61,216 nt of DNA from Cohnella kolymensis (GCF_000829465.1 NZ_JXAL01000020.1:1-61216); one strand, 5' to 3'. Counted from the stretch's first letter, positions 44,991-56,145 are shown. A program made the numbers and translations. The notes: generated from the letters alone by a model not told the origin.

Positions 44991-45728
44991 TCAGCGCCGC
45001 AGTGGAAGCCAATCCAGAACCCTCTGTATTTTCGTATCCCAGTAGCCCCATTCGTGATCGCCCGGCTCTTCTTCATACGTCAACGGAAGCCCGATCTTCC
45101 GGCAATGGTCGCGAAAACGAACGTTATCTTCATACAGGAAATCTTCCGTGCCGCAGCATTGATACAACAGGGGAATCGGCCGTCGGCTCACAACTTGTTC
45201 AGCCAGAGTGAACAAGTCCGCAGGCGATCCCGGGATGGAAGAGGCTTCCCCGAACACATTGCTCGCATCTTCCCCGCCGCGTTCGTCCGCCCAACTTTGC
45301 ACGTCAACAGCTCCGGATAAGCTGGCAACCGCCGCCAACCGGTCAGGATGAGTCATTCCCCACTTCATGGCGCCGTAACCTCCCATGGATAATCCCGCAG
45401 CAAAGTTATCCTCTCTTTTCGAAGATAAAGGAAAGAAAGACCTTGCCAGCCCGGGCAGCTCTTCGGTCACAAAGGTCCAATACTTGGCTCCGTGCTTCAT
45501 ATCGGTATAAAAGCTCCGGTTAACCGCAGGCATGACTACCGCAATTCCCCGCGACAGAGCATAACGTTCGATCGAAGTTTGCCGCACCCATGCCGAATGA
45601 TCGTCCGACAGGCCGTGCAAAAGATACAGTGTCGGGAACAGCCGGTCTTTGTCCTGCGGTAAAATGACATTCATCGCAGCCGAGATCTGCAAAGTCTCTG
45701 AAAAAAATTCACATTGAATGAACGCCAT
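44991..45728 (-). CDS. esterase of the S-formylglutathione hydrolase / tributyrin esterase type
   Basis: 245 aa from ATG 45728 (GGGAGAG upstream). Alpha/beta fold: oxyanion [23 protein letters not shown] (~35-57), nucleophile [10 protein letters not shown] (Ser ~117), acid in [12 protein letters not shown] (~195), His in [11 protein letters not shown] (~227). Probably a carboxylesterase on short acyl esters (EstA/EstD group). Single gene; repeats lie between it and dnaE. Confidence 0.87.
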   Translation of the reverse strand: MAFIQCEFFSETLQISAAMNVILPQDKDRLFPTLYLLHGLSDDHSAWVRQTSIERYALSRGIAVVMPAVNRSFYTDMKHGAKYWTFVTEELPGLARSFFPLSSKREDNFAAGLSMGGYGAMKWGMTHPDRLAAVASLSGAVDVQSWADERGGEDASNVFGEASSIPGSPADLFTLAEQVVSRRPIPLLYQCCGTEDFLYEDNVRFRDHCRKIGLPLTYEEEPGDHEWGYWDTKIQRVLDWLPLRR

Positions 45729-45762
45729 AAATTTCACTCTCCCACCAAATGTAACGAGCTCA

Positions 45763-45956
45763 TACGCCCAAAATGTCCTTAAGATGGACGATGTATTACA
45801 CCGATTCATACAGATGCGGACAAAATGGACTTATCAGCAGGCTTTGGACTCAAGATGAACCATTATGCCCGGAGGATACGCCCAAAATGACCTTAAACGC
45901 AGCATGCCGTAATCAATTTCCCGCTGATGCGGACAAAATGGGCTTATCAAGTCCGC
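45763..45956. repeat. four-unit intergenic repeat around CAAAATG
   Basis: CAAAATG is at 45769, 45821, 45883 and 45934, each followed within 2-3 bp by a C-TTA element. Units 1 and 3 share TACGCCCAAAATG; units 2 and 4 share GATGCGGACAAAATGG and CTTATCA. The whole is two ~80-bp tandem copies, 114 bp apart, each holding one unit of each type. No ORF is implied. Confidence 0.65.
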
Positions 45957-45972
45957 CTCTTTTCCAGCACCA

Positions 45973-48900
45973 TCACTTTACCTTCACACTGCCTTCGCCC
46001 ATCAGTTTCTCGATCGCTGACAACAGCTCCGGCGACGGCTGAACTTTATAGTCATCGCTCAGCGCCACGGTGCGGCGTTCGCGCTGGTATCGCAAAACCG
46101 TCGGCAGCTGGCCCGAATGTCCGGTTAAAAGCGACTTCAGACTGGTTAAGACGGCCGGTTGCTCGCGGTCTTCGTCGATCCGGATGAACACACGCTGCAC
46201 AGCCGGTTTCGCCGCAGCCGGCGGCTTTCCGGCAGACGAACCGGCGCCATTGTACCGAGGCTGCTGCGCAAGGCGCCGAAGCCTTGCGGCTTGAGCGCGC
46301 AAATCCGGCGCATCCAGAGGCAGGATGTCGTCCGCGAGCAGCTTGTAATCCTCATCTCCCTGCTGCACTTTCGCCCTGACGAGCACGAGCGAGCCTTTGC
46401 CCACGAACGATGCGGCAGTTTTCCACACCGTCGGGAACGCCACCAACTCCGCTCCCATAATGCGATCTTCCAGCTCGAGGAAGGCCATCGATTGTCCCTT
46501 CCGTGTAATAAAGGGCTTCATCGACACAATCATCCCGGACGTGAACACGGTTGCGCCGTCCGCCGCTTCAGCGAGATCGACCAACCGGTCCAGCTTCAAT
46601 TCATCCATTAAATCGTCATAAACATCCAGCGGATGACCTGACAGATACAGTCCCATCAAATCCCGCTCAAATTCCAGCGTCTGCGATGCCGTATAGGGAG
46701 GCACCTCCGGCAAATCCACATTCCAATTCGGCGATTCCTCGAAATCGAACAGCTCGATCTGCAGCTCTTCGCGCTCCTTGCGCCAGGCGGCCGCCGCTTC
46801 CAATGTCGGCTCCAATGCGGCCAATTGCTGCGAACGATGGCCCGGCAGCGAATCCATCGCGCCGGCCAACAGCAGCGATTCAATAACCCTTTTGTTGCAA
46901 ACCCGCGGATCCACACGCCTGCAGAAGTCGCTAAGGCTTTCGTACCGCCCCTTTTCACGCTCCCGCAGAACGCTGTCAATCGCTTGGGTCCCAACATTCT
47001 TCACCCCTGCCATGCCATACCGGATCGCACCCGCATCGGCGTCCCGGGCTCCGGCAGCCTGACAGGCGTGAACAGGACGCCGCTTTCGTTAACATCCGGA
47101 GGCAGAACGGCAATGCCCATTCGCCGGCATTCGTCCACGTATTCCGCCGTTTTGCGCTGGTTGCCGATCACTGCGGTTAACATGGACGCCATAAACGGAA
47201 CAGGATAGTGCGCCTTCAAGTAAGCCGTCTGGAACGCCAGCACCGCATAAGCGGCAGCATGCGCGCGGCAGAAACCATAGTCCGCAAACCGGACGATCAA
47301 ATCATACACCCGGTTGGCGTCCTCTTCGCTGTGACCCTGCTTGACGCTCCCGCGCACAAAAAATGCCCGCTGCTCATCCAGCACTTCCCGTTTCTTTTTG
47401 CTGACCGCACGCCGCAGCAAGTCCGCTTGACCTAAAGTGAAGCCGGCCATGACGGATGCGATCTGCATGATTTGCTCCTGATAGACGATAATGCCGTAGG
47501 TGTCCGCAAGAATAGGTTCCAGGATCGGATGCGGATATTCCACCTTGATCAAGCCGTGTTTTCCCTGAATAAACTGCGGGATGAACTCCATCGGCCCCGG
47601 GCGGTACAACGCAACCACCGATACGATGTCCTCGAAAGAGGACGGCTTCATTTCCTTGAGTACCCGCCGCATTCCGGAAGACTCCAGCTGAAAAATTCCC
47701 GTTGTATCTCCCCGGCCCATCAGCTCGTAAGTCTGCTCGTCCGAATACGGGATTTTGTCCCAGCGCAATTCCTCGCCGGTCTCTTCGCGTATCCAACGCA
47801 AAGTGCGTTCGATAATGGACAATGTGCGGAGCCCCAAGAAATCCATCTTGAGAAGTCCTACCGCCTCGAGATTCTCCATCGAGTATTGGGTTAACGGAAC
47901 GCCGTCCGTACCTTCCTGAAGCGGCACATAATCGGTCAAAGGATCGGACGAGATGACAACTCCGGCCGCATGCGTCGAAGCATGCCGGGGCATGCCTTCG
48001 ACCCGGCGAGCCATCGCGACAAGTTCGGCAGCATCCGATGTCCCTTCCGCCAAAGCGCGGAATTCCGGACTTTCCTTCATCGCGCGCTCGATGGACATGC
48101 CCGGCGCTCCCGGGATCAGCTTCGCCGTCTTGTCCACTTCCCCGTAAGGCAGGTTCATGACCCGTCCCACATCCCGCACTGCGGCCCGCGCGGCCAACGT
48201 TCCGAACGTAATAATCTGCGCCACATGCTCGCTTCCGTACTTCTCGACGACGTAACGGATGACCTCGTCCCGCCGTTCGTCGCTGAAATCGATATCGATA
48301 TCGGGCATGCTCACCCGCTCCGGATTCAAGAACCGCTCGAACAGCAGCTTATGCTTCAGCGGATCTACGTCGGTGATTTTGAGCACGTAAGCAACCAGGC
48401 TGCCTGCAGCGGATCCGCGTCCCGGTCCCGTCACAATTCCCTTCTCATGCGCAAACCGGATGAAGTCCCACACGATCAGGAAGTAATCGTCGAATCCCAT
48501 CTCGCCGATTACTCTCAGCTCATACTCCAGTCGCTGCTCAGCGTTCGTGCGGAACTCGGCATTCTCCCATTCCGCCGTGCCCGCATAACGTTCCTGCAAG
48601 CCCTTGCCGCACAGCTCTCTCAAATAATGACCGGCGGAACTCCCTTCCGGCAGCGGAGAGAAAGCAGGCAGGATATGCCGGTCGAAATCCAATTCAAGGC
48701 TGCATCTGTCGGCAATTTTCACCGTATTGGCCACCGCTTCAGGCACGTGACGGAACAAAGCCGCCATGTCCTCGCCGCTTTTCAGATACAGCTGATTGGT
48801 GGTGATTTTCATCCGGTCAGGATCGTCCAAAGTTTTACCGGTTCCGATACACAGCAATACATCCTGAAGAGCGTGGTCGTCCTCGGACAAATAGTGCGAG

Positions 48901-49514
48901 TCGTTCGTCGCCGCCAGCGGAATTCCCGTCTCCTCCGCAATCTTCAGCACACCCGCCGATATTTTTTTCTGGTCAAGAATCCCGTGATCCTGAAGCTCCA
49001 GAAAATAATCCTCACCGAACAAATCCCGATATCTGACCGCCGTAGCCTTTGCCTCGTCATACCGATCCGCCAACAGATGCTGTGACAGCTCCGAGCTCAT
49101 ACATCCGCTCAGACAGATGAGCCCTTCCGCGTACTGCGACAATACCTCGAAATCGATTCGCGGCCGATAATAGAAACCTTCCAAATGCCCGATGGAGCTC
49201 AGTCTCATCAGGTTGCGGTAACCGATCTCGTACTTCGCAAGCAGCGTCAAATGATAGATCGGCTGCTCCTTGCGGGAATTCTTCTCCAGCCGGGAACCCG
49301 CAGTAATATAAGCCTCCATACCGATGATAGGCTTGATTCCCTGCTCCAGGCACGCTTTATAAAAAGGGATCGCCCCATACATAACGCCATGGTCGGTGAG
49401 CGCGAGCGACTTCATCCCGAGCTCGGCCGCCTTGGCCGTCATCTGGCGGATGCGCGACGCGCCGTCCAGCAGGCTGTATTCGCTATGAACGTGTAAATGA
49501 ACGAAATCGCACAT
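45973..49514 (-). CDS. dnaE: DNA polymerase III subunit alpha, DnaE type (one frameshift in this sequence)
   Basis: About 1,180 aa after repair. PHP domain at the N-terminus ([34 protein letters not shown]), palm with catalytic Asp residues ([19 protein letters not shown], ~400) and [16 protein letters not shown], fingers/helix-hairpin region ([17 protein letters not shown]) and a C-terminal OB-fold ([27 protein letters not shown]). The frame breaks in the CCCGGG at 47043-47048: one more base gives [23 protein letters not shown]. As DnaE is essential, this is most likely a sequence error. Start at ATG 49514 (AAGGGG upstream). Confidence 0.94.
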
Positions 49515-49662
49515 CCGCATACCCCTTCTTTTCCGTCATAAACTCTCTTTTATTAATTGTATCATAAGGGCATAGACCCGTCCCATAGGATGATAGTGAA
49601 GATCAAGCGCAGACGTTGCAGGCGCTGCTTGCTGCGGTCGCACTTAAGTGGAGGCGATGGAC

Positions 49663-49988
49663 ATGGAAGATTTCTATACGAAAGCGGCATTCTGCTTTTT
49701 TATAGCATTCGGGGTGGTGATGGGCGGTGCTTTGCTGGCGGGTGTGGGATCGGTATTCTTGTGGGCCCCTCCGAAAGTCAAGATGCTGCAGGTCGCGGGG
49801 CATTTGAAAATATGGCGCTCGTAGCAGCCGTCGGAGGAACCATCGATCCGATGCGGATCATCGAGCACCACGTAGCGGAGGGGCAGCTGTCGCCGGCCAT
49901 CCAGCAGATCGGCATCATACTTTTTGCTTTTCTCGGTGCGCACATGGGCACTGAACTCGTTCAATGGATGTGCCGGGACGGGGGGTGA
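49663..49988 (+). CDS. ytrH: sporulation membrane protein YtrH (one frameshift in this sequence)
   Basis: About 108 aa after repair. Three membrane segments: FFIAFGVVMGGALLAGVGSVF, then after the break ALVAAVGGTIDPMRI and IGIILFAFLGAHMGTELVQW. The frame breaks at the GG of 49814-49815; one more G joins LKIW to ALVAAVGGT, the order in B. subtilis YtrH. Needed for late spore formation in Bacillus (sigma-E regulon, family knowledge). Divergent from dnaE and followed by ytrI after 9 bp, as in Bacillus. Confidence 0.85.
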
Positions 49989-49997
49989 CGGCTGCCG

Positions 49998-50486
49998 ATG
50001 CGGGTGCCTTCATTCGATAGATTTCAGAAGCTTATGCAGATTACGGCTTTTTTCGTCTGCGGAATCGTCGTCGGCAGCGCCGTATACAGCGGACTGCAGA
50101 ACGATCAATTTAACCGTGTCATTGAGGAAAAAATCAAGCTCGAGGAGCAGCTGAACATTCTCCGGGAAGATCTTAAAATCGAGAAGAACCGGAATCAGAA
50201 TGTAGTGAAGAAAATAATAGCGTACGTCGTAGAGCCGACGGGCAAGACGAAAATCGACATACTGACGGAGACGGAATTGAAAAAGAGGCTTAAAAGGGAC
50301 TTGGAGATCTTCGTCGGCCGCAGCATATACCATATCGATTCCGACGCCTCGTTCGCCCGAACATTGTTGCATGAGAAAATTTATGATGATATTGAAGGTA
50401 AGGACTACATGGTAATCGTAAAAACGGTGCTTGTGGTCGACGGTGTTCTGCAGATTTGGGTCGAGGCGAGAGTACATGTATCTTAA
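49998..50486 (+). CDS. ytrI: sporulation protein YtrI
   Basis: 162 aa. One N-terminal membrane anchor (ITAFFVCGIVVGSAVYSGL, ~15-33), a charged coiled coil (~38-70; IEEKIKLEEQLNILREDLKIEKN), then an alpha/beta domain ending WVEARVHVS. Same neighbours as B. subtilis ytrI (ytrH, dnaE). Mother-cell membrane protein of sporulation by family; biochemical role unknown. Confidence 0.88.
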   Translation: MRVPSFDRFQKLMQITAFFVCGIVVGSAVYSGLQNDQFNRVIEEKIKLEEQLNILREDLKIEKNRNQNVVKKIIAYVVEPTGKTKIDILTETELKKRLKRDLEIFVGRSIYHIDSDASFARTLLHEKIYDDIEGKDYMVIVKTVLVVDGVLQIWVEARVHVS

Positions 50487-50576
50487 TAACCCGCTATCGC
50501 GACAAAGAGCGCTGACCCGGCTCCTTATGTTACAATTAGTGGCGGTATTGACGACTGTCCATGAAGGAGTTGTTTG

Positions 50577-50870
50577 TTGTTGGTTGATGTATTGTTATGG
50601 GTGTTCGCCGCCCTCATTGTCGTTACTTCTGCGGCTTCCGCCGTGTTCAGCTTCCGTGCGCGCCGGACAGCCGACGCAAGACTGCGCGGATTGTATGCCG
50701 CCCGTATGAACATAAGCATGGGCCTCATGCTGATCTTCATCGCAGTGATCCAGATGTTCCTGTTCAGCGGGTCCACGGTGCGGGTTGTCATCGGCGCTTT
50801 GTTCATGCTGCTCGGGCTGTTCAACCTGTTCGCCGGGCTGCGCAACCATTCCCATTTCAGCAAGTCGTGA
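50577..50870 (+). CDS. ytpI: YtpI family membrane protein
   Basis: 97 aa, three membrane helices (~3-22, 46-63, 70-88) with a basic loop FRARRTADARLRGLYAARMN between the first two. Start is TTG 50577 with AAGGAG 7 nt upstream; no ATG is near. Between ytrI and convergent ytoI, as in Bacillus. Function unknown. It stops 3 bp before the ytoI stop codon, with no terminator between. Confidence 0.82.
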   Translation: MLVDVLLWVFAALIVVTSAASAVFSFRARRTADARLRGLYAARMNISMGLMLIFIAVIQMFLFSGSTVRVVIGALFMLLGLFNLFAGLRNHSHFSKS

Positions 50871-50873
50871 TTA

Positions 50874-52217
50874 TTAAACAGGATCGATCGTCTGCGCCGT
50901 CATCATCGCCTTGGCGACGACATCCCCGTCCTGCACCGCTTCGATTTCCACTTTTACATATCGCCTGCTCGCTTCAATAATGTGCGGGACGAACGAGATG
51001 CTTGCATCGATCGGCACCGTGCGGAGGAAGTAAGTCGTCATATTATCCATGATGTGTTCCCTTTTCAGCAGATCCCCTATAGCCCGAGCCGCGGCCTGCT
51101 GCATAAGGGCAGCGAGCACGCCTTCGGATATCGTGCCGAGCGGGCCGGACATCTGCGGAGTCGCCGGGCCGGCGAAGGACAGCCGGTTCTCCTCATCCCT
51201 GCGCTCCGTGAAGCCGCTCCACATGAGAGCGTCGAACGTCTCGCCCATTTGGGCCGGCCGATTGGTGAACTGCAAGGCGCGCAGCACCTGAGTCCGGCTC
51301 ACCGAGCCGACCAGCTTACGCTGCCGGTCTACCACGGGCAGAAGCTCGATGCCTTCGGATAACATCCGATGAGCCGCCGCAGCGAGCGGAGTGTTCAGCG
51401 TAACCGTCATCGGACGGCGAGTCATCAGCTTGTCCACCGTTTGCCCGGCCGCAGCGCCCGCCGTATCTTTGGCCGTAATCATGCCTACAACCCTGTTCCA
51501 CTCGTCGGTTACAGGGAAACGCCCGCTGCCCGTCTCCGCGCTCAGCTTCAAAAAATCCGCAACGGAAGCGGATTGTTTCAACGTTCCTTGCCTGTCTGAA
51601 GGCTCCATCAAATCCGCGATCATGGCAATCTTGCGCTTGATCAGCCGGTCATACATCGCTCTATTGATCATAGAGGCAACGGTAAAAGTGTCATGCCGGC
51701 ACGTCAGGATCGGAAGCTGGCGTTCGTCAGCCAGCGTTTTCACTTCTTCGCTCGTTCCGAATCCCCCCGTCACCAGCACCCCCGCTCCATGCTCCAAAGC
51801 CACACGGTGCGCGCTCTCCCGATTCCCTACGATCAGCAGGCTGCCTGCATCGATGTAACCCATCATTTCACCGAGCTCCATAGCTCCGATAACGAATTTA
51901 TGCAGCGTTTTCTCGAGTCCTTCGCCACCGCCCAGCAAGCTGCCCTGAACGATGTCCAGAACCTCCGAGAACGTTAATTGATCCGGATTGCTGCGCCGCT
52001 TCCGATCCACACGCACCGTGCCGATCCGTTCTTTCGTGCTCACATAACCCAATTGCTCGGCTTCCTTCAGAGCTCGATAGGCGGTGCCTTCCGATACTCT
52101 CCGATCCTTGGCCATCTGACGGACGGACACTTTCGTGCCGACAGCCAGCTCGCGTATATATTGGAGCAGCTGCTCGTGTTTCGTCAGTTCTGCGGTATTG
52201 TTCTCATTACCGGACAT
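50874..52217 (-). CDS. ytoI: YtoI-type regulator: HTH-DRTGG-CBS pair-hotdog
   Basis: 447 aa, four domains: winged helix (~12-68; VSVRQMAKDRRVSEGTAYRALKEAEQLGYV), DRTGG-like (~75-190; GVLVTGGFG), two CBS (~195-310; GRFPVTDEWNRVVGMITAKD, LLPVVDRQRKLVGSVSRTQVL) and a C-terminal thioesterase-like hotdog (~335-445). The parts suggest a transcription factor that senses nucleotides and an acyl-CoA. Strong TATAAT lies in the upstream 52240s. It faces away from the ketone-body operon whose terminator is adjacent, so a link is possible but unproven. Confidence 0.88.
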   Translation of the reverse strand: MSGNENNTAELTKHEQLLQYIRELAVGTKVSVRQMAKDRRVSEGTAYRALKEAEQLGYVSTKERIGTVRVDRKRRSNPDQLTFSEVLDIVQGSLLGGGEGLEKTLHKFVIGAMELGEMMGYIDAGSLLIVGNRESAHRVALEHGAGVLVTGGFGTSEEVKTLADERQLPILTCRHDTFTVASMINRAMYDRLIKRKIAMIADLMEPSDRQGTLKQSASVADFLKLSAETGSGRFPVTDEWNRVVGMITAKDTAGAAAGQTVDKLMTRRPMTVTLNTPLAAAAHRMLSEGIELLPVVDRQRKLVGSVSRTQVLRALQFTNRPAQMGETFDALMWSGFTERRDEENRLSFAGPATPQMSGPLGTISEGVLAALMQQAAARAIGDLLKREHIMDNMTTYFLRTVPIDASISFVPHIIEASRRYVKVEIEAVQDGDVVAKAMMTAQTIDPV

Positions 52218-52250
52218 CGCGCGCCCCCGCTTTTTTGACTCTATTATAAC

Positions 52251-52280
52251 AAAAAGCTCGCCAATGATATGGCAAGCTTT
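52251..52280 (-). terminator. terminator of the liv-ketone body operon
   Basis: Minus strand: AAGCTTGCCA with TGGCGAGCTT, then TTTGTT. Just past the thiolase stop. Confidence 0.75.
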
Positions 52281-52291
52281 GCTTCACAGCC

Positions 52292-53467
52292 TCAATAAGC
52301 TTCAACGAACAAGGATACTCCCATTCCCCCGCCCACGCAAAGTGAGGCGATTCCTTTCGAAAGCCCTCTGCGGCGCAGTTCATGGACAAGGCTCACGGTA
52401 ATTCTCGCGCCTGTACATCCGATCGGATGACCCAGGCTTATTCCGCTTCCGTTTACATTGACCTTGCTTCGATCAAGGCCCAGCTCTTTTTCGACTGTCA
52501 GGTACTGAGCCGCAAACGCTTCATTGATCTCGATCAATTGGGCGTCCTCCAGCTTCCAGCCGACTCGTTCCAAACCCTTCTGTATGGCAGGCGTCGGGCC
52601 GCGTCCCATCATTCTTGCGTCTACCCCGGCTACCGAGAAGCCGGAGATTCTGGCTAACGGCTGCAGCCCTTTCTCTTGCGCCTTCTCTTCGCTCATAAGA
52701 ATGACAGCGGCCGCTCCGTCATTGAGGCCTGATGCGTTGCCCGCAGTAACCGTGCCGTTCTTGCGGAACGTCGGCTGCAGCTTGGCGAGCTTCTCAAGGG
52801 AAATATCCTTCCGCGGATGCTCATCCGTGGTCACAATCTCGTCCCCCGACCGTTTTTTCAGCGTAATCGGAACGATCTGCGACTCGAAATAACCGTTGTC
52901 GATCGCGTGAAGCGCCCGTTGATGGCTTAACAGTGCGAGTTCATCCTGTTCTTCCCGGCTGATCTGATACGCTTCCGCCAAGTTTTCCGCCGTTTCGCCC
53001 ATCATGATTTTATGAATCGGATCTTCTAAAATCTCCCAAACGGTATCAGTGACTTCGCCATGCTTGATCTTCGCGCCGAAACGATGGTTCTTCAGCACAT
53101 AGGGGCTTGAGCTCATCGCTTCCACGCCTCCGGCGATCACGATGTCCGATACTCCCGTCTGGATTTGCATGACGCCGGAGATGATCGCCTGCAGGCCGGA
53201 TGCGCACTGGCGCTGAATCGTGTACCCCGTGGCCGTATCCGCCAGACCTGCTGCAAGCGCCGCGGTACGTGCCGTATTCGGCATGTCGGTGCGCTGAATG
53301 CAGTGCCCCAGAATGACTTCGTCGGGATCCTCTGGACTTAGCCCATTGTGCTCCATCGCCTGCTGAATGACCGGCACGATCAGATCCAAAGGAAGCAGAT
53401 CCTTGAACACGCCGCCAAAAGAACCGACAGGTGTACGCAACGCGCTTGTGATTACGACATTCCTCAT
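52292..53467 (-). CDS. acetyl-CoA acetyltransferase (thiolase)
   Basis: 391 aa. Nucleophile Cys88 (RQCASGLQAI), His in NGSGISLGHPIGCTGAR (~340-356) and second Cys in SLCVGGGMGVSLFVE (~376-390). Splits acetoacetyl-CoA into two acetyl-CoA, or the reverse. Last gene of a long operon that begins with livJ; 31 bp after the 3-hydroxybutyrate dehydrogenase, supporting a catabolic role. Confidence 0.92.
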   Translation of the reverse strand: MRNVVITSALRTPVGSFGGVFKDLLPLDLIVPVIQQAMEHNGLSPEDPDEVILGHCIQRTDMPNTARTAALAAGLADTATGYTIQRQCASGLQAIISGVMQIQTGVSDIVIAGGVEAMSSSPYVLKNHRFGAKIKHGEVTDTVWEILEDPIHKIMMGETAENLAEAYQISREEQDELALLSHQRALHAIDNGYFESQIVPITLKKRSGDEIVTTDEHPRKDISLEKLAKLQPTFRKNGTVTAGNASGLNDGAAAVILMSEEKAQEKGLQPLARISGFSVAGVDARMMGRGPTPAIQKGLERVGWKLEDAQLIEINEAFAAQYLTVEKELGLDRSKVNVNGSGISLGHPIGCTGARITVSLVHELRRRGLSKGIASLCVGGGMGVSLFVEAY

Positions 53468-53498
53468 CTTGCTCTCCCTCCCAAAATTAACGGATTAC

Positions 53499-54272
53499 TC
53501 ACCAACCGCCCGACACACTGATGGTATCGCCTGTGATGGAGGCCGCCCCGTCCGAAGCCAGAAAAATACAGCAAGCGGCAACTTCCTCCGGCTTGATAAA
53601 CCGCTTGATCGCCTGCTTCTTCAGCAGGTGCGTGTGCAGAGCTTCTTCCTTTGACGTGCCGTCTTCGTCGGCCAGCTTCTGCAGCTGATCCTGAATGAGC
53701 GTCGTATCTACGACGCCGGGCATTACCGCATTCACGGTGATATTGTCCTCGGCCAGCTCTATCGCGGCGGTCTTCGTCAAGCCCACAACTCCGTGTTTGG
53801 CGGAGATATACGCGGACTTGTACGGGGAAGCCAATTTGCCGTGCACGGAGGATATATTGATGATTCTGCCGTACTGCTGGCTTTTCATCTGCGGAATCAC
53901 ATATTTCGTCATCAGAAAAGGGCCTTTTAACATGACATTAATCAACTTATCCCACTGTTCAACCGGAAAATTCTCGATCGGATCCACGTGCTGCAATCCG
54001 GCGTTGTTGACGACGACGTCAATCCTTTTCCATTTGTCGGTCACATTCTTAACGAAAGCCTGCACAGATTGCGGATCCGCAACATCGAGCTCATACGCCT
54101 CCGCCCTGCAGCGGTATTTTTCAGCCAGAATTCCTGCCGCATTCCGTGCGTCGGCTAAAGCTAAATCCGCTATGATCGGCTGATCGCCGTTCGCGGCGAA
54201 AGCTTCGGCGATGGAATACCCGATTCCTCGAGCCGCTCCGGTGACCAATACGATTCTTTTTTGCCTCGACAT
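53499..54272 (-). CDS. 3-hydroxybutyrate dehydrogenase (SDR)
   Basis: 257 aa from ATG 54272 (AAGGGAA upstream). Short-chain dehydrogenase: GAARGIGYSIAEAFAANG (NAD-binding, ~11-28), NNAGLQHVDPIENF, catalytic Ser (IINISSVHGKLAS), Tyr and Lys (YISAKHGVVGLTK), and the HBDH-like stretch TDKWKRIDVVVN. Oxidises 3-hydroxybutyrate to acetoacetate. Its place between CoA-transferase and thiolase supports this rather than a reductase role. Confidence 0.87.
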   Translation of the reverse strand: MSRQKRIVLVTGAARGIGYSIAEAFAANGDQPIIADLALADARNAAGILAEKYRCRAEAYELDVADPQSVQAFVKNVTDKWKRIDVVVNNAGLQHVDPIENFPVEQWDKLINVMLKGPFLMTKYVIPQMKSQQYGRIINISSVHGKLASPYKSAYISAKHGVVGLTKTAAIELAEDNITVNAVMPGVVDTTLIQDQLQKLADEDGTSKEEALHTHLLKKQAIKRFIKPEEVAACCIFLASDGAASITGDTISVSGGW

Positions 54273-54316
54273 TTGCCGCACTTCCCTTTGATTTGAAATT
54301 ATGCGAACGGGTGTGG

Positions 54317-54979
54317 TTAAAATGCATCCAATACGACGTTCTCCCCAACCCTCACCGGCGGCTGCGTCGACTGAAGGATATCGTCCACGGTGAAGCCCGC
54401 AGCAACTTCCGCCAAGCTGAGACCTTCCGGTGTGACGTCAAGAACCGCCCTGTCCGTAATGATGCGGTGCACCACGCCTTTACCGGTAAGAGGCAGCGAG
54501 CATTCGTTCAGGATTTTCGGCTGACCGTCTTTATTGACGTGCTCCATAATGACGATTATCTTCTTGGCTCCGTGAACAAGGTCCATCGCTCCCCCCATTC
54601 CCTTGATCATCTTGCCGGGTATCATCCAGTTGGCCAGATCCCCGCTCGCGGAAACCTCCATGCCTCCCAAAATCGCAATGTCGATATGGCCGCCGCGGAT
54701 CATCGCGAACGACTCCGCACTGCTGAAATATGCAGCTCCGGATATGGCGGTAACGGTCTCTTTCCCGGCATTGATCAAGTCGGGATCGACGTCTTCCGTG
54801 CGCGGATACGGCCCGATGCCGAGCAGCCCGTTTTCCGATTGAAGGATCACCTGCTTGTCACCGCTTATAAAATTGGCCACAAGCGTAGGCATGCCGATTC
54901 CCAGATTGACGTAACTGCCGCTTTGGATCTCTTTTTCGGCGCGTTTGGCGATTCTCTCCCTCATATTGCCGTGACTCAT
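54317..54979 (-). CDS. scoB: 3-oxoacid CoA-transferase subunit B
   Basis: 220 aa from ATG 54979 (GGAGGG upstream). Catalytic Glu in [10 protein letters not shown] (~48-57), [32 protein letters not shown] and [19 protein letters not shown]. With subunit A moves CoA from succinyl-CoA to acetoacetate, forming acetoacetyl-CoA for thiolase. Cytoplasmic. 19 bp after subunit A. Confidence 0.93.
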   Translation of the reverse strand: MSHGNMRERIAKRAEKEIQSGSYVNLGIGMPTLVANFISGDKQVILQSENGLLGIGPYPRTEDVDPDLINAGKETVTAISGAAYFSSAESFAMIRGGHIDIAILGGMEVSASGDLANWMIPGKMIKGMGGAMDLVHGAKKIIVIMEHVNKDGQPKILNECSLPLTGKGVVHRIITDRAVLDVTPEGLSLAEVAAGFTVDDILQSTQPPVRVGENVVLDAF

Positions 54980-54998
54980 CGAATTCCCTCCGTCCCGC

Positions 54999-55688
54999 TT
55001 AATTTTGCACGGTGAGCCGCTCGATCTTTTTCTGCTGGCGGCCTGCAATGAGCCGCTGCACATAGATGCTCGGCGTATGGATCCGATCCGGATCCAGTTC
55101 CCCTGTCTCTATCAGATTTTCTACCTCAGCTATCGTTACTTTGCCGGCGGCCGCAATCATCGGATTAAAGTTTCTGGCGGTTTTGTTGTAGACCAGGTTA
55201 CCCATACGATCGCCTGCCATCGCCCTTACCAGACTGAAATCCGCGGTCAGCGCTTTTTCCAGCAAATATTCCTTTCCGTCAAACTCACGTGTTTCCTTGC
55301 CTTCCGCCACTAAGGTCCCGACTCCTGCCGGCGTATAGAAGGCGGGAATGCCGGCGCCTCCGGCACGCAAACGTTCCGCAAGCGTCCCTTGCGGGATGAG
55401 CTCAATCTCGATTTCACCCGCCAATACCTGGCGTTCGAACTCTTTATTTTCGCCGACATAGGAGCCGACCATCTTTTTGATTTGCTTGTTTTTCAAGAGT
55501 AAACCCAGTCCCCAATCATCAACGCCGCAGTTATTGGAGATCACGGTTAACTGCTTCACACCTTTGTCCACCAATGCCAGGATAAGGTTTTCGGGAATGC
55601 CGACAAGACCGAAACCGCCTACCGCGATCGTCGCTCCGTCCGGAATGTCCTGAACCGCTTCTTCATAGGACGTAAAGACAGGCTTCAT
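54999..55688 (-). CDS. scoA: 3-oxoacid CoA-transferase subunit A
   Basis: 229 aa from ATG 55688 (GAGGGG upstream). Family signature [20 protein letters not shown] (~15-34), [45 protein letters not shown] and [24 protein letters not shown]. Companion of subunit B; starts 4 bp after the hotdog gene. Confidence 0.93.
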   Translation of the reverse strand: MKPVFTSYEEAVQDIPDGATIAVGGFGLVGIPENLILALVDKGVKQLTVISNNCGVDDWGLGLLLKNKQIKKMVGSYVGENKEFERQVLAGEIEIELIPQGTLAERLRAGGAGIPAFYTPAGVGTLVAEGKETREFDGKEYLLEKALTADFSLVRAMAGDRMGNLVYNKTARNFNPMIAAAGKVTIAEVENLIETGELDPDRIHTPSIYVQRLIAGRQQKKIERLTVQN

Positions 55689-55692
55689 CTGC

Positions 55693-56115
55693 TCAACCCC
55701 TCTTCGCATTTTTGCCGGCATTACCTTTGTCGTTGAATGACACCACGATCTGCCCGGCCATCACAGCGTTCCCGTCCGAATTTACCGCTTCCAATGAAAA
55801 GGTGATCCATCCCCTGGATTGTTCAATATCGATCACTTCCGCCTTCAGGCAGATCTGCTCGCCGAGCCGGACACTTTCGATAAAGATAACCTCCTGCTGG
55901 ATCGGAACGATCGGGAATCCGCTGCAAAGATCCGCAACTCCGGCGAAAGCCCGGCCTGCCAGCAGCTGCGGCTCTACCAAACCGCCCGCTCCCGTTAAGG
56001 GCAAGCTGACGGGCAGCCCGATCATCTCCCGAAACCGGCTCACTTCCTGCTCGCCGAACATGACGTTATCCTCTTTCTGATCACCCAGCGACAAATCGAA
56101 TATGATTGACTTCAT
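55693..56115 (-). CDS. MaoC/hotdog-fold acyl-CoA protein, unclear function
   Basis: 140 aa single hotdog domain. It has a MaoC-like N-terminal half ([35 protein letters not shown]) and ends [12 protein letters not shown]. The MaoC Asp-His dyad is not clear, so hydratase activity is doubtful; an acyl-CoA thioesterase or binding role is possible. Embedded between livF and the CoA-transferase genes with 30-bp and 4-bp gaps, so it belongs to the same pathway. Possibly a hydratase or thioesterase for a branched or hydroxy acyl-CoA. Confidence 0.7.
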   Translation of the reverse strand: MKSIIFDLSLGDQKEDNVMFGEQEVSRFREMIGLPVSLPLTGAGGLVEPQLLAGRAFAGVADLCSGFPIVPIQQEVIFIESVRLGEQICLKAEVIDIEQSRGWITFSLEAVNSDGNAVMAGQIVVSFNDKGNAGKNAKRG

Positions 56116-56145
56116 CGGATGAGTCCTCCATGGTCTTCGCGACGG

